DNA from: Planktothrix agardhii NIES-204
GTDB lineage: Bacteria; Cyanobacteriota; Cyanobacteriia; Cyanobacteriales; Microcoleaceae
Assembly: GCA_003609755.1 (NCBI GenBank)
Contig: AP017991.1
Location: 4,451,001 to 4,515,000 of the forward strand
Direction of reading: 5' to 3'
Length of the DNA: 64,000 nt
Shown: piece after piece, positions 7,745-16,038 of the stretch
How positions within the stretch are numbered: position 1 is the first letter of the stretch
Layout of the letters: each line of letters starts with the position of its first letter
The notes under the pieces: generated by a model
The model's database searches: none
What the model saw: only the letters and a program-made list of their open reading frames with translations
What the model was told of the DNA's origin: nothing
Translations under genes and position numbers: made by a program

Positions 7745-8446
7745 TTAGACTGTTGCTAACTCAGGAGTAGGGCGTTTACTATGGCGAATTCCTTCAATAG
7801 CTTTAGCATAATCAGGAGCATTGAACACCGCAGAACCCGCAACAATGGCGTTAGCCCCGGCTTCCAACACTTGCCAAGTATTATCCCCTTTCAGACCGCC
7901 ATCAACTTCAATCCAAGGATTTAAACCCCGTTCGTCGCACATTTGACGTAAGGCGCGAATTTTCGGCACAATTCCGGGGATAAACTTCTGTCCGCCAAAA
8001 CCAGGGTTAACACTCATAATTAACACCAAGTCACAAAGCTCTAAGACATATTCAATTAATTCTAAGGGAGTAGAAGGATTCAAAACCACACCCGCTTGTT
8101 TACCCAGTTCTCGAATTTGGCCAAGGGTTCGATGTAAGTGGGGAGAAGCATTGTGTTCGGCGTGAACCGAAATAATATCAGCGCCAGCTTTAGCAAAACC
8201 TTCGACATATTTTTCCGGTTCCACAATCATTAAGTGGACATCCAGAGGTTTTTTTGTCACCGGACGAATAGCTTCCACAATTAATGGCCCAATAGTAATA
8301 TTGGGAACGAAGCGACCATCCATCACATCAACATGAATCCAATCGGCGCCAGCTTCATCCACTGCCCGAATTTCTTCACCAAGACGACTAAAATCTGCTG
8401 ATAATATAGAGGGGGAAATAACAATCGGTTTCTGGGTTGCGGTCAT
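7745..8446 (-). CDS. rpe: Ribulose-phosphate 3-epimerase
   Basis: 233 residues from the ATG at 8446. It interconverts ribulose 5-phosphate and xylulose 5-phosphate in the Calvin-Benson cycle and the oxidative pentose phosphate pathway. The TIM-barrel signatures are clear: [34 protein letters not shown] (metal site), [20 protein letters not shown] and [11 protein letters not shown] longer reading from 8473 adds nine residues without homology; the shorter start is preferred because a GGAGA Shine-Dalgarno precedes it and the conserved block begins right after. Housekeeping gene with no anomaly seen. Confidence 0.96.
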   Translation of the reverse strand: MTATQKPIVISPSILSADFSRLGEEIRAVDEAGADWIHVDVMDGRFVPNITIGPLIVEAIRPVTKKPLDVHLMIVEPEKYVEGFAKAGADIISVHAEHNASPHLHRTLGQIRELGKQAGVVLNPSTPLELIEYVLELCDLVLIMSVNPGFGGQKFIPGIVPKIRALRQMCDERGLNPWIEVDGGLKGDNTWQVLEAGANAIVAGSAVFNAPDYAKAIEGIRHSKRPTPELATV

Positions 8447-8570
8447 GGGATAATCTGTTCTCCTGCATCTCAAGTTGTCACCATTGTATCAGAATTGGGG
8501 TATTGAGTTGGCTGGTTTTAGAGGTTGAGAAAATATTTTCTGTTTTCGGTGCTTACTTTATTTTTTTCCT

Positions 8571-8945
8571 ATGAAAACCAATCACATCTATGAGAATCCT
8601 GAACATGAAAGGTTACAGTTGTTTGTTTATTTAATTCCGATATTGGGTTTCTTCCCGGCATTGTGGACATTATATCGACGGTCAGGCACAAAACAACAAC
8701 AAGCCGCCAGTCGATTAGTGATTGTGTTAGCGTTCAGTTGGTTAACAGCACTGATATTGTTAGAAACTGGAGCCAATAGTGCGGAATCGATCGCCTTGCC
8801 GATGTTATTAACCAGTAGTCTATTGACAACCAGTTATTTTATTGTCAGTTTAGGCTTAATGATTAAAGTCTGGAAACGTCAACCGATATGGCTTCCTGGG
8901 ATTAGCCAAATTGCTGAACAAGGATTAGGCAAACATCTGCCATAA
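8571..8945 (+). CDS. Small conserved membrane protein, unknown function
   Basis: 124 residues with three hydrophobic segments: about 17-35 (LFVYLIPILGFFPALW), 49-65 (LVIVLAFSWLTALILL) and 77-100 (LPMLLTSSLLTTSYFIVSLG). The charged turn RRSGTKQQQ lies between the first two. The pattern resembles small DUF4870-like membrane proteins, but I do not recognise a function. It reads in the same direction as the LCP-family gene that follows after 70 bp, so cotranscription and an envelope role are possible. The start ATG at 8571 directly follows a T-rich leader without a clear ribosome-binding site. Confidence 0.7.
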   Translation: MKTNHIYENPEHERLQLFVYLIPILGFFPALWTLYRRSGTKQQQAASRLVIVLAFSWLTALILLETGANSAESIALPMLLTSSLLTTSYFIVSLGLMIKVWKRQPIWLPGISQIAEQGLGKHLP

Positions 8946-9015
8946 TAGGTTGGTTCTAAAAGCATCCCCGGTTTTACCATCAGTGTATTATCTCTAAAAA
9001 TTATTTATTAAGTGT

Positions 9016-10470
9016 GTGAGGAAGTCCGTGTCAGCACCAAGATATCAGAGTCAAAAACCATTGCCAAACCCGTCCAAACCCAATCTCAGGAAATTAGCTC
9101 AATCTAGTCCCGGACGATGGTTAGGACTGGGTTTAGGTTTAGCTGGAGTCGCCATGATTTCGGCCACCGCCGGAGCTTTATTAGCCGTGTCTCTATCGAC
9201 AACACCCCTATTACAGCAAAAATTAACCCCCGAAGAAGCGGCGGTTTTTTCTCAAGGTCAAATGGCTACTACCAACATGAGACTGCCAGAATTAACCCGC
9301 CCGGTGAATATTCTGGTGATGGGGGTGAAGGTTTTAACCTCAGATTTAGAAGATGATTCCCACCCGGAAGTCGGATACCATGCTTTGGTGGATTCCTTTA
9401 AGGGGTTATCGGATACAATGCTATTGATCCGTTTTGATCCGGCTAATAAACAGTTAAAAGTATTATCCATTCCCCGTGACACTCGGACGTATGTAGAGGG
9501 TCGGGGAATGACTAAAATTAATGATGCCAATTATTATGGCGGCCCGGCGTTAAGTGCAAAAGCCACCAGTGAATTATTAGGCGGTGTGGGAATAGACCGT
9601 TATGTGCGAGTGAATGTCCAAGGGGTAGAAAAATTAATTGATGCGATGGGAGGCGTGAGTATTTACGTCCCCAAAGATATGAAATATCAAGATGATAGCC
9701 AACATCTCTATATTAATTTAAAACAAGGGGAACAACACCTAAATGGAGCGCAAGCCTTACAGTTTTTACGGTTTCGTTATGATGCTTTAGGTGATATCGG
9801 ACGGGTACAACGTCAACAAATGCTAATTCGGGCGTTCATGGAACAGTCATTAAATGTGAGTACCATTTCCAAACTGCCTCAAGTTATGTCAATTGTTCAA
9901 TCTCATATTGATACTAATTTAAGTTTGGAAGAATTAGTTGCCTTGGTTGATTTTGCCACTAATATTAAACGGGAAAATGTACAAATGTTGATGGTTCCTG
10001 GTCAATTTAGTGACCCGAAAGAATATCGAGCCAGCTATTGGTTACCCGATGCAGCCCGCTTAGAAAATGTAGTAGCTCAACATTTTGATTTTGGTCAGGA
10101 TGTTTGGAAATTTGAGAATATTGATCCCAAAGATTTAAGAATTGCTATTCAAGATAGTAATGATAGTTCTGAGGCTATTGATAAATTAGTGGGCACTTTA
10201 AATGATGGGGGTTTTTGGAACGTAAAAATTTCTAAACCTTGGACAGAACCCTTAGAAGAAACTAAAATTGTTGCTCAGGATGGTGATATTAAGAGCGCTG
10301 AATCTTTACAAAAATCCCTGGGTTTTGGTAAGGTTGTCGTCGAAAGTACGGGATTTTTAGAATCTGACTTAACAATTCAAGTGGGGAAAGATTGGTTAAA
10401 AAAATACAGTCAACCTAGTCCTGTTGCCTCTCCAGGGCTTGAATTAACTCCTAATTCAACAAAAAAATGA
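9016..10470 (+). CDS. LCP (LytR-CpsA-Psr) family glycopolymer ligase
   Basis: 484 residues from a GTG. A basic cytoplasmic N-terminus is followed by one membrane anchor at about 35-60 (GLGLGLAGVAMISATAGALLA) and an extracellular LCP domain with DTMLLIRFDP, LSIPRDTRTYV, the conserved arginines in FLRFRYDALGDIGRVQRQQ, and GGVSIYVP. A C-terminal LytR_C domain follows (from about 375, IAIQDSNDSSEAIDKLV). Proteins of this family transfer lipid-linked glycopolymers to peptidoglycan. The exact start is uncertain: GTG at 9028 has AGGA upstream and would remove four residues. A weak hairpin at 10477-10495 follows the stop. Confidence 0.92.
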   Translation: MRKSVSAPRYQSQKPLPNPSKPNLRKLAQSSPGRWLGLGLGLAGVAMISATAGALLAVSLSTTPLLQQKLTPEEAAVFSQGQMATTNMRLPELTRPVNILVMGVKVLTSDLEDDSHPEVGYHALVDSFKGLSDTMLLIRFDPANKQLKVLSIPRDTRTYVEGRGMTKINDANYYGGPALSAKATSELLGGVGIDRYVRVNVQGVEKLIDAMGGVSIYVPKDMKYQDDSQHLYINLKQGEQHLNGAQALQFLRFRYDALGDIGRVQRQQMLIRAFMEQSLNVSTISKLPQVMSIVQSHIDTNLSLEELVALVDFATNIKRENVQMLMVPGQFSDPKEYRASYWLPDAARLENVVAQHFDFGQDVWKFENIDPKDLRIAIQDSNDSSEAIDKLVGTLNDGGFWNVKISKPWTEPLEETKIVAQDGDIKSAESLQKSLGFGKVVVESTGFLESDLTIQVGKDWLKKYSQPSPVASPGLELTPNSTKK

Positions 10471-10476
10471 TTATAG

Positions 10477-10495
10477 GGGTTTGGTCTGCAAACCC
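10477..10495 (+). terminator. Small hairpin after the LCP gene
   Basis: GGGTTTG (10477-10483) pairs with CAAACCC (10489-10495), seven bases after the stop codon. There is no strong T-run, so it is a weak terminator candidate. Confidence 0.4.
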
Positions 10496-10521
10496 TCTTA
10501 ATGGTTTCAAAATTACGCTCA

Positions 10522-10586
10522 AGAAACCGGGTTTCTAATTAAGATTGATTGGATTAAATCAATATTTGTTAAGAAACCCGGTTTCT
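10522..10586. repeat. Inverted pair of AGAAACC(G/C)GGTTTCT repeats
   Basis: Two copies of a 15-bp near-palindrome: AGAAACCGGGTTTCT at 10522-10536 and its complement at 10572-10586, 35 bp apart. Other copies are at 21631-21663 (as a hairpin), 22981-22993 and 46470-46482. The second copy ends inside a toxin gene remnant and supplies its stop codon. Confidence 0.9.
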
Positions 10587-10698
10587 AACGAGGGGTAATT
10601 TTAATTGTATGAAAACAGCGATCTAACTTTTTCTGAAGGGAAGCAGATGTTTCTTCAAAAAAGTCCTGAGCTTCACGATTAATAACAATTTCATACAT
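10585..10698 (-). pseudogene. Truncated RelE/ParE-type toxin remnant
   Basis: An open frame of 37 codons, MYEIVINREAQDFFEETSAS and onwards to ITPR, then TAG. The beginning matches the start of RelE/ParE-family toxins, which are normally about 85-95 residues; the rest is missing. The stop codon belongs to the AGAAACCCGGTTTCT repeat at 10572-10586, so the repeat marks the breakpoint. It begins 4 bp after the stop of the antitoxin-like gene at 10703-10933, the typical antitoxin-toxin spacing. Seen: sequence, spacing and repeat. Inferred: loss of toxin function. Confidence 0.7.
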
Positions 10699-10702
10699 AA
10701 AA

Positions 10703-10933
10703 TTAATATTTCCGTTTTAGTTTATCAACAGAAATCAATCTATCTTCTAAAACATCTTCCTTGCCTTTTTCAAAAGATTCTTTAAACCCAGAAATTTTAA
10801 GTAATTCTTCTGTTGCTTCTTGACTTTCTCGTTCTGCTAAATACGATAAAAAATCCGCAGCTACCACGAGTTTTTCTGGAGATAGCTGATCAACATACTG
10901 TTTAACTTGATTGCGAATATCAGTAACATTCAT
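10703..10933 (-). CDS. Antitoxin-like protein of a decayed toxin-antitoxin pair
   Basis: 76 residues, MNVTDIRNQVKQYVDQLSPE then EKLVVAADFLSYLAERESQEA and an acidic/basic tail. The helical N-terminus with LSPEKL and LSYLAERE is characteristic of small cyanobacterial antitoxins paired with RelE-type toxins. The toxin gene immediately downstream is truncated (10585-10698), so the antitoxin is probably an orphan. I assign the class from pattern and neighbour only. Confidence 0.65.
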   Translation of the reverse strand: MNVTDIRNQVKQYVDQLSPEKLVVAADFLSYLAERESQEATEELLKISGFKESFEKGKEDVLEDRLISVDKLKRKY

Positions 10934-10993
10934 AAAGTGCTTTTGAATTAGCTTATTATCTATTATATAATTTTTTTGAAGAATGCGATCGCA

Positions 10994-11191
10994 CTAATTT
11001 TCATTATTCACCCAATTTGTCATATCTACAGAATCATGTTCATCATATTTTTCAGGCGAATAAAATTTTTTACTAATTTCTTTCATCTCTTGATCACTGA
11101 CATCAGGAATTAAAACTTGCATTAACGAGAGACGTTCTTCTCTAAGAACTTCTCGAATGCTTTCTTTTATCAGTTGTTTTAATATTTCCAT
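10994..11191 (-). CDS. Small hypothetical protein
   Basis: 65 residues: an amphipathic N-terminal helix (MEILKQLIKESIREVLREER) followed by LSLMQVLIPDVSDQEMKEIS and an acidic C-terminus ending VDMTNWVNNEN. This looks like a conserved short cyanobacterial protein of the type found next to toxin genes, but no toxin partner is present on either side. It lies on the same strand as the antitoxin-like gene and the GTPase pair. Coding is supported by the full reading frame and sensible composition; function is unknown. Confidence 0.5.
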   Translation of the reverse strand: MEILKQLIKESIREVLREERLSLMQVLIPDVSDQEMKEISKKFYSPEKYDEHDSVDMTNWVNNEN

Positions 11192-11226
11192 TTACATAAG
11201 TTTAGAAAAGCGATCGCTCTTATAAT

Positions 11227-12981
11227 TTAAGCATCTGAATTGTTGCTGATTCGGCTAATATAATCAAGGATTTTTCCTAAATTATTGCGGATTTTTATAA
11301 GTTTTTGCAACCCAGTATTAGAAGCTGCTATCGCCTCTTGTTGGTCTTGGCGGGCTTGAGCTATTTTCTTGTCAATTTCTTCATAAACTTCCTGCTCAAA
11401 ATCCTTCTCTTGCTGCAAGATTTGATCTTCTAAATCTTTAGCAATGACTTGAAACTGGCTCGTAATATTTCTGCGACTATCAGCCATTTGTTGTTGACGT
11501 TGATTCTCTTTTTGCATTTCTACCAAGTCAACACCAACAGAAACAACTGCAAGAATAGGGCCTAAAAAACTAGCAACATTTCCAATATCTTTAGCAATTC
11601 CCACTGCTTGCCAAGGTTTAAACTTAAATCCGACAAATTTGCCAACTTCTAAAACAGCTTGATGCAAACTACTACCCGCTACATCTATAGAATGTAAAAA
11701 GCCTTGTCCTCCAGTTTTTAGTAAATTGTTGGTAGCCAGTTTAGAAACTTCTACTCCTGCGGTTTCGCCAATCGCTTTAATCCAGGTGACTTGACCTTTT
11801 AAACGTTCCATATCTATGCCTGCACTAACATTATTAGCCGAAACTGTTTGATTTTTGTCGAGGCAAGCAACAAAAGACTGAACTAAATTATCCTGAAAAA
11901 TGGCTTCAAATTCTTGACGAACATCCTCTACCGCAGCATTAATAACATTTTGTAATTCGGCTTCGGCTGTTTCATAATGTTTTTTAACATTCAGTTCACT
12001 TTGTTGATTTAAGAGAGCAAAATCTTCATCTGTTCCTACCGCATTTGCTAAAACGGTTCCTTGTTTGACAATTTGTGAGGACATTTTCAAAGCAATATTT
12101 TTAACTTTCGTTTGTAAACGACTGCGTTCTTTACGAAGAACACGGGAAAGACGAGTTAAAATCTCTAAAAAAGCATTATCTTCAGGAGAATTTCGAGTAA
12201 AAATTAATTCCGCTTCATCAACAAAACCTAAAGCAATCCGAATGGGAGTATCGAATTTAACAAAAGCAGAGCGTTTTTGAACAAATTTATTTAAAGCATT
12301 AATAAAAGTTTGAAAGCGACTAATCTCTATCAGGAAATCTTCTTTTTCATCAATCCCTTCACAATAATCTTTTGCATCAATAAAACAAACTGGAAATTCA
12401 TCAAGACTGTAGGGTTTTAGTGCTTGAGCTAAACTTTCACGATAATTAGCAATCAGTTCTTCTTCCTCTCCGGCTCCATCTGACATTTTATTAACAACTA
12501 ACATCATTTTCCAGCGATAACCTTTGTTATAGGCTAAGTTTTTGAAATTCTCAACTGTGATAGAGTCAAACAGCATATAAGTTAGACAAAATACCAGTAA
12601 GTCAGCTTTATTAATTGCCTCGTATGTAATTTGATCATGATCTTGGCGTTCAGTAAATAACCCTGGCGTGTCAATAATTTTAATCCCATTCCAGTTATAA
12701 GCGGTTGTTCTATCTGTCGCAATATCCGCATCAATTTTAATATCTCTGTTTCCGGTTAATGCAGAAATTATGGTTGATTTACCTGAGCTATATTGCCCAA
12801 TAAAAGCAACACTTAAAACCCCATCTTCTCGATATTCCTTTAACTCCTCTCGCAGCTTTTCTCGAATTTTTGTTAGTTCTAGGAGATTGCCGTCAGCGAG
12901 TGATTTATCAAAATAATCCAAAATTTTATTAAATTTTTCACCCACTAAAGCCGATTTAAAGGTAGAGTTTTGATCAGTCAT
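11227..12981 (-). CDS. Dynamin-like GTPase, smaller member of a tandem pair
   Basis: 584 residues. The GTPase domain is N-terminal: G1 GQYSSGKST at 62-70, a TT pair for G2 at about 92-93, G3 DTPG at 104-107 and a G4-like VNKMSD at 163-168 (NKMS instead of NKxD). The rest is largely helical with a hydrophobic stretch near 470-500 (VASFLGPILAVVSVGVDLV) and a coiled coil rich in Q and E at the C-terminus, the layout of bacterial dynamin-like proteins that bind membranes. It starts 24 bp after the stop of the larger GTPase gene on the same strand, so the two are almost certainly one operon. Membrane remodelling or defence is an inference. Confidence 0.8.
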   Translation of the reverse strand: MTDQNSTFKSALVGEKFNKILDYFDKSLADGNLLELTKIREKLREELKEYREDGVLSVAFIGQYSSGKSTIISALTGNRDIKIDADIATDRTTAYNWNGIKIIDTPGLFTERQDHDQITYEAINKADLLVFCLTYMLFDSITVENFKNLAYNKGYRWKMMLVVNKMSDGAGEEEELIANYRESLAQALKPYSLDEFPVCFIDAKDYCEGIDEKEDFLIEISRFQTFINALNKFVQKRSAFVKFDTPIRIALGFVDEAELIFTRNSPEDNAFLEILTRLSRVLRKERSRLQTKVKNIALKMSSQIVKQGTVLANAVGTDEDFALLNQQSELNVKKHYETAEAELQNVINAAVEDVRQEFEAIFQDNLVQSFVACLDKNQTVSANNVSAGIDMERLKGQVTWIKAIGETAGVEVSKLATNNLLKTGGQGFLHSIDVAGSSLHQAVLEVGKFVGFKFKPWQAVGIAKDIGNVASFLGPILAVVSVGVDLVEMQKENQRQQQMADSRRNITSQFQVIAKDLEDQILQQEKDFEQEVYEEIDKKIAQARQDQQEAIAASNTGLQKLIKIRNNLGKILDYISRISNNSDA

Positions 12982-13005
12982 TGTTTTTGCTCCTAAGTTT
13001 AAGGG

Positions 13006-15555
13006 TTACGAGATTTTAGGCTCATTGATGATCAGATCCTCTTGAAGTACCATTTTAAGTTCTTCTGAGGATTTATTGATCGAAATCTTAACTTTTGTCT
13101 GGATAAAAATTTTCTGACCAAAATTTCTCTCAACTTTTTTAATGCTGTTATTGATATTTTGAGGATTTAATTCTTCATCTCGATCATTCAGCCAGTCAAT
13201 AATTCGTTTGGCATAACCACGATTAAGCCAGTTAGAATTATCCTTAAGTTTATTATTTGCCTTATCTAACTGTTTAGCAATATCATGTAATCCTTCGATT
13301 AAATTATTAAAATAAACCTCGATTGCTGTGATAATACTTTGACAAGATTGAATGAAATTCTCATCGGCTTGCTTAAGATATTTGCGTTTCTCCTGGTTAA
13401 GCTGTGTATATAATTCCTCAGAGATTTTTTGAACGGCTTCTCGTCTTTTTTGCTCCTTAGACTTAAACAAGTTTTTAGCAAAACCTACCAGTCCACCTAC
13501 AATGCTAACAACTAAAGCTATAGGGGGAGAAACAAACGCTAAAATAGCAGAAGCTATCAGTAAAATACTACCACTGATTCTAAAAATATCGCGAAAATTA
13601 ATAGAGCCTTGTTCCTTAAAACTAAATTTATATTGTCCAATTTGGGCGACAAGCTCTAGCTCACGACCGACTTCCTCTAATATTTCTTGAACTTCTTTAT
13701 TAAAGGTTTTACTGGATTCTTCATAACTCCCTCTTAACCGTTGCTCAAATTGTAAGGAGTTAAGAGTTTTCTCCCATCCTAATGTTAATTCCAGTTCATT
13801 GGACTGCCAATGATTTTCTGCAAAAGTCGGAACTGCATTAATTGCATCTTGAAAAATTGTCTCAATTTGCTGCAATAAAAAAGCTTGGGTATCTTTTTGG
13901 GTTTTCTGAACCTTGTTGGAAATTCCCCCTTGTTTACTATTAAGAGTATCGCTAAGTTGATGATAAATTTTTGATTGTTCTTGAACCCATTGTAAGGGTG
14001 CTTTTTCAGTAGTTGTTAAGTTAGGATTATCAATTGAGCCAACGGTAGAACCGAGTAGAGTTTGCGATCTTCTAATTTTTCCATGTTTCATTAGAGAAGA
14101 TCGAATTGAGTCTAAAAAGTTTTGGATTCTGCTGGCTTTAAAAAGTTGATCTTGATGATGCTGATGTTCAGGTTCACGCGACATTTGAGCCGCCAATAAC
14201 ATTACAGGAATAATATCAAAGTAATCATTGGCATAATATTCTTGAGCATAACGTTGAATTCGATCAATATGTCCTCTTAAACCACTTTGACCTTCCATGG
14301 CAAACAGTTTATTAGGATCTTTGAGAAATTTATCTAATTCATAAGGGCCACGTTTTGAGTCTTTAAAGTTTTTGTGAACGTTCAATAGAATAATTAAAGG
14401 CTTGGCTTTTTCTTTTAAAAGTCGTAAAAAATGAAATTCGCTTTCTTGAATACTATCATCGGTAACAACATAACAAATAATATCTGATTCATCAATAATA
14501 CTTTCAGCAATTTCTTCATCGCTTTTCCCTCCAGGCGCACCAATTCCAGGGGTATCAATAATTCTGATATTTTTCCATTCATAAACACGATTAAATCGGG
14601 TGGTTCGTTGTTTTCCGACCCCGATCGCATCCCACCCATCATTAGTAATAATAGCGTGAAGTGTCGTTTTTCCGGTTTTAGTTCGACCCATAAACGCAAT
14701 ACTAAAGTAATTCAATGCCTGTCTTTTAGAACGCAGTGAATCTTGTATACTTTCTAGTTGTTGAATAATTTGTCCAGTCAGTACTTCTTCAGTTGCTTTA
14801 AGCTGTTTTACGACTTCCTGAGTCGTTAGGTTTGCTTGAGCGTTCCCTGTTTTTTTGTCTTCAATAGATTGAACCGTTAATTTAATGCTTTTCTGTAAAT
14901 TTTTTAAAGCCGAGTCAGTTTTCACGAATGCCAAATACGCATATTGATAATCTTCTTCTGCAATAGCAGCACATTGACGGATTGCTTGATCATATTCTGG
15001 GCCGGATAATAAAATTTCCTGTCGTAGTTGCTCAACTTTTTCGGTTTTCCCTACAAATTTAGCTAAATTATCAATGAGTGATTGGGATAGAAAAGTACCC
15101 GCTTTTTTCAGTAAACGCGCTCCCATTGAAAGTTCTTGCTTCTCACTACCAATAATTGAATGAGTATCGGAAAATGCACCCGCTTCGATTAATTGTTTCT
15201 GAACTTCTCCCTCTGGCCAATTCCAAAGTTGAGCGACCTGTTGCGCCATTTTTCGCTCCAACACAGAACAAAATCCATCGACATAAGCGAGCGCTAAAAT
15301 TTGGTTCATCGCTTCTTGTTGCTGACCGGGTAGGATCTGCTTTGCGATCTCCTCAACCGATAGCTGATCGTCCTCTTGACCTAATATTTTTTCCATTTCT
15401 GCGATCGTGCGTTCTCCGATCTGAACTTCAACCGCAAGTTCATGAAGTGTTTTGGATTCTTCACTGTGAATCTGTTGATCAGCACAGACCATGTGAGTCA
15501 CCAGCAAAAACTGATAGTCGAGGGACGGGTCAACGACTGGGGAATAATTAGACAT
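13006..15555 (-). CDS. TerB-like domain fused to a dynamin-like GTPase
   Basis: 849 residues. The N-terminal 125 or so residues (LDYQFLLVTHMVCADQQIHS, then ILALAYVDGFCSVLERKM) have the two-repeat acidic pattern of TerB/tellurite-resistance-like domains. A helical region is followed by the GTPase: G1 GRTKTGKTT at 290-298, RTT at 318-320, G3 DTPG at 334-337; G4 is degenerate (NVHKN). The C-terminal half is coiled coil with a strongly hydrophobic hairpin (SGSILLIASAILAFVSPPIA, then LVVSIVGGLVGFAKNLF) typical of a membrane-inserting paddle. It is the first gene of the pair with 11227-12981. TerB-GTPase fusion is the unusual feature; the function is not known to me. Confidence 0.8.
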   Translation of the reverse strand: MSNYSPVVDPSLDYQFLLVTHMVCADQQIHSEESKTLHELAVEVQIGERTIAEMEKILGQEDDQLSVEEIAKQILPGQQQEAMNQILALAYVDGFCSVLERKMAQQVAQLWNWPEGEVQKQLIEAGAFSDTHSIIGSEKQELSMGARLLKKAGTFLSQSLIDNLAKFVGKTEKVEQLRQEILLSGPEYDQAIRQCAAIAEEDYQYAYLAFVKTDSALKNLQKSIKLTVQSIEDKKTGNAQANLTTQEVVKQLKATEEVLTGQIIQQLESIQDSLRSKRQALNYFSIAFMGRTKTGKTTLHAIITNDGWDAIGVGKQRTTRFNRVYEWKNIRIIDTPGIGAPGGKSDEEIAESIIDESDIICYVVTDDSIQESEFHFLRLLKEKAKPLIILLNVHKNFKDSKRGPYELDKFLKDPNKLFAMEGQSGLRGHIDRIQRYAQEYYANDYFDIIPVMLLAAQMSREPEHQHHQDQLFKASRIQNFLDSIRSSLMKHGKIRRSQTLLGSTVGSIDNPNLTTTEKAPLQWVQEQSKIYHQLSDTLNSKQGGISNKVQKTQKDTQAFLLQQIETIFQDAINAVPTFAENHWQSNELELTLGWEKTLNSLQFEQRLRGSYEESSKTFNKEVQEILEEVGRELELVAQIGQYKFSFKEQGSINFRDIFRISGSILLIASAILAFVSPPIALVVSIVGGLVGFAKNLFKSKEQKRREAVQKISEELYTQLNQEKRKYLKQADENFIQSCQSIITAIEVYFNNLIEGLHDIAKQLDKANNKLKDNSNWLNRGYAKRIIDWLNDRDEELNPQNINNSIKKVERNFGQKIFIQTKVKISINKSSEELKMVLQEDLIINEPKIS

Positions 15556-16038
15556 AATTTAGGTTAGGACTGGACGAATGGAAAAGCGCAGAAGATGTGG
15601 AGCAGTCTTAACGTTTTGAATTATACAACAGAAAGAAAATTTTTCAAATCCTTACCTTAATGGGCTGCGGGAGCTTTTGCACCTTTACCTCCCTTACCTA
15701 AAAAGAATAATAAAGAATTAAAATGAGATTAGCGATCGCATAATTCCTGACCCACCCCCGAACTTGCTTAACTATCCGTTAGGACATATCCGCCTGAGAG
15801 GATCAAAATCAAGGGCCTACCCAAGTCAAAGTTCGCAATCCTGTATCGATCCGAGGGAGCAATGGCAACCCCATATCAAAATTACGGGTGTCCTCACTGC
15901 ACATTTACCGCAATAACGTTACATTAGGTTGTAGTATCTCAATAAAAATTTACATCGGGACATTAAAACCTATCATCGTCCCCCACCAGGGATGACAACC
16001 CCATAAAAATAAACGTCATAAGGGAGTGAGCATAAAAA
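15556..16038. other. 483-bp divergent intergenic region upstream of clpC
   Basis: Separates the leftward GTPase pair from rightward clpC and must hold both promoters. Contains one HIP1 octamer. A 22-codon stretch on the minus strand near 15661-15727 ends KGGKGAKAPAAH and a stop; it has no start codon and could be a gene remnant. A 21-codon ORF on the plus strand (15862-15927, MATPYQNYGCPHCTFTAITL) has no support. The clpC start is preceded by AAGGGAGTGAG, a usable ribosome-binding site. Confidence 0.5.

Noticed and set aside
15156-15551. Plus-strand ORF of 131 codons opposite the TerB-GTPase start
   Set aside because: It is an opposite-strand shadow of the TerB-like coding region; composition is unusual and no start signal is present.
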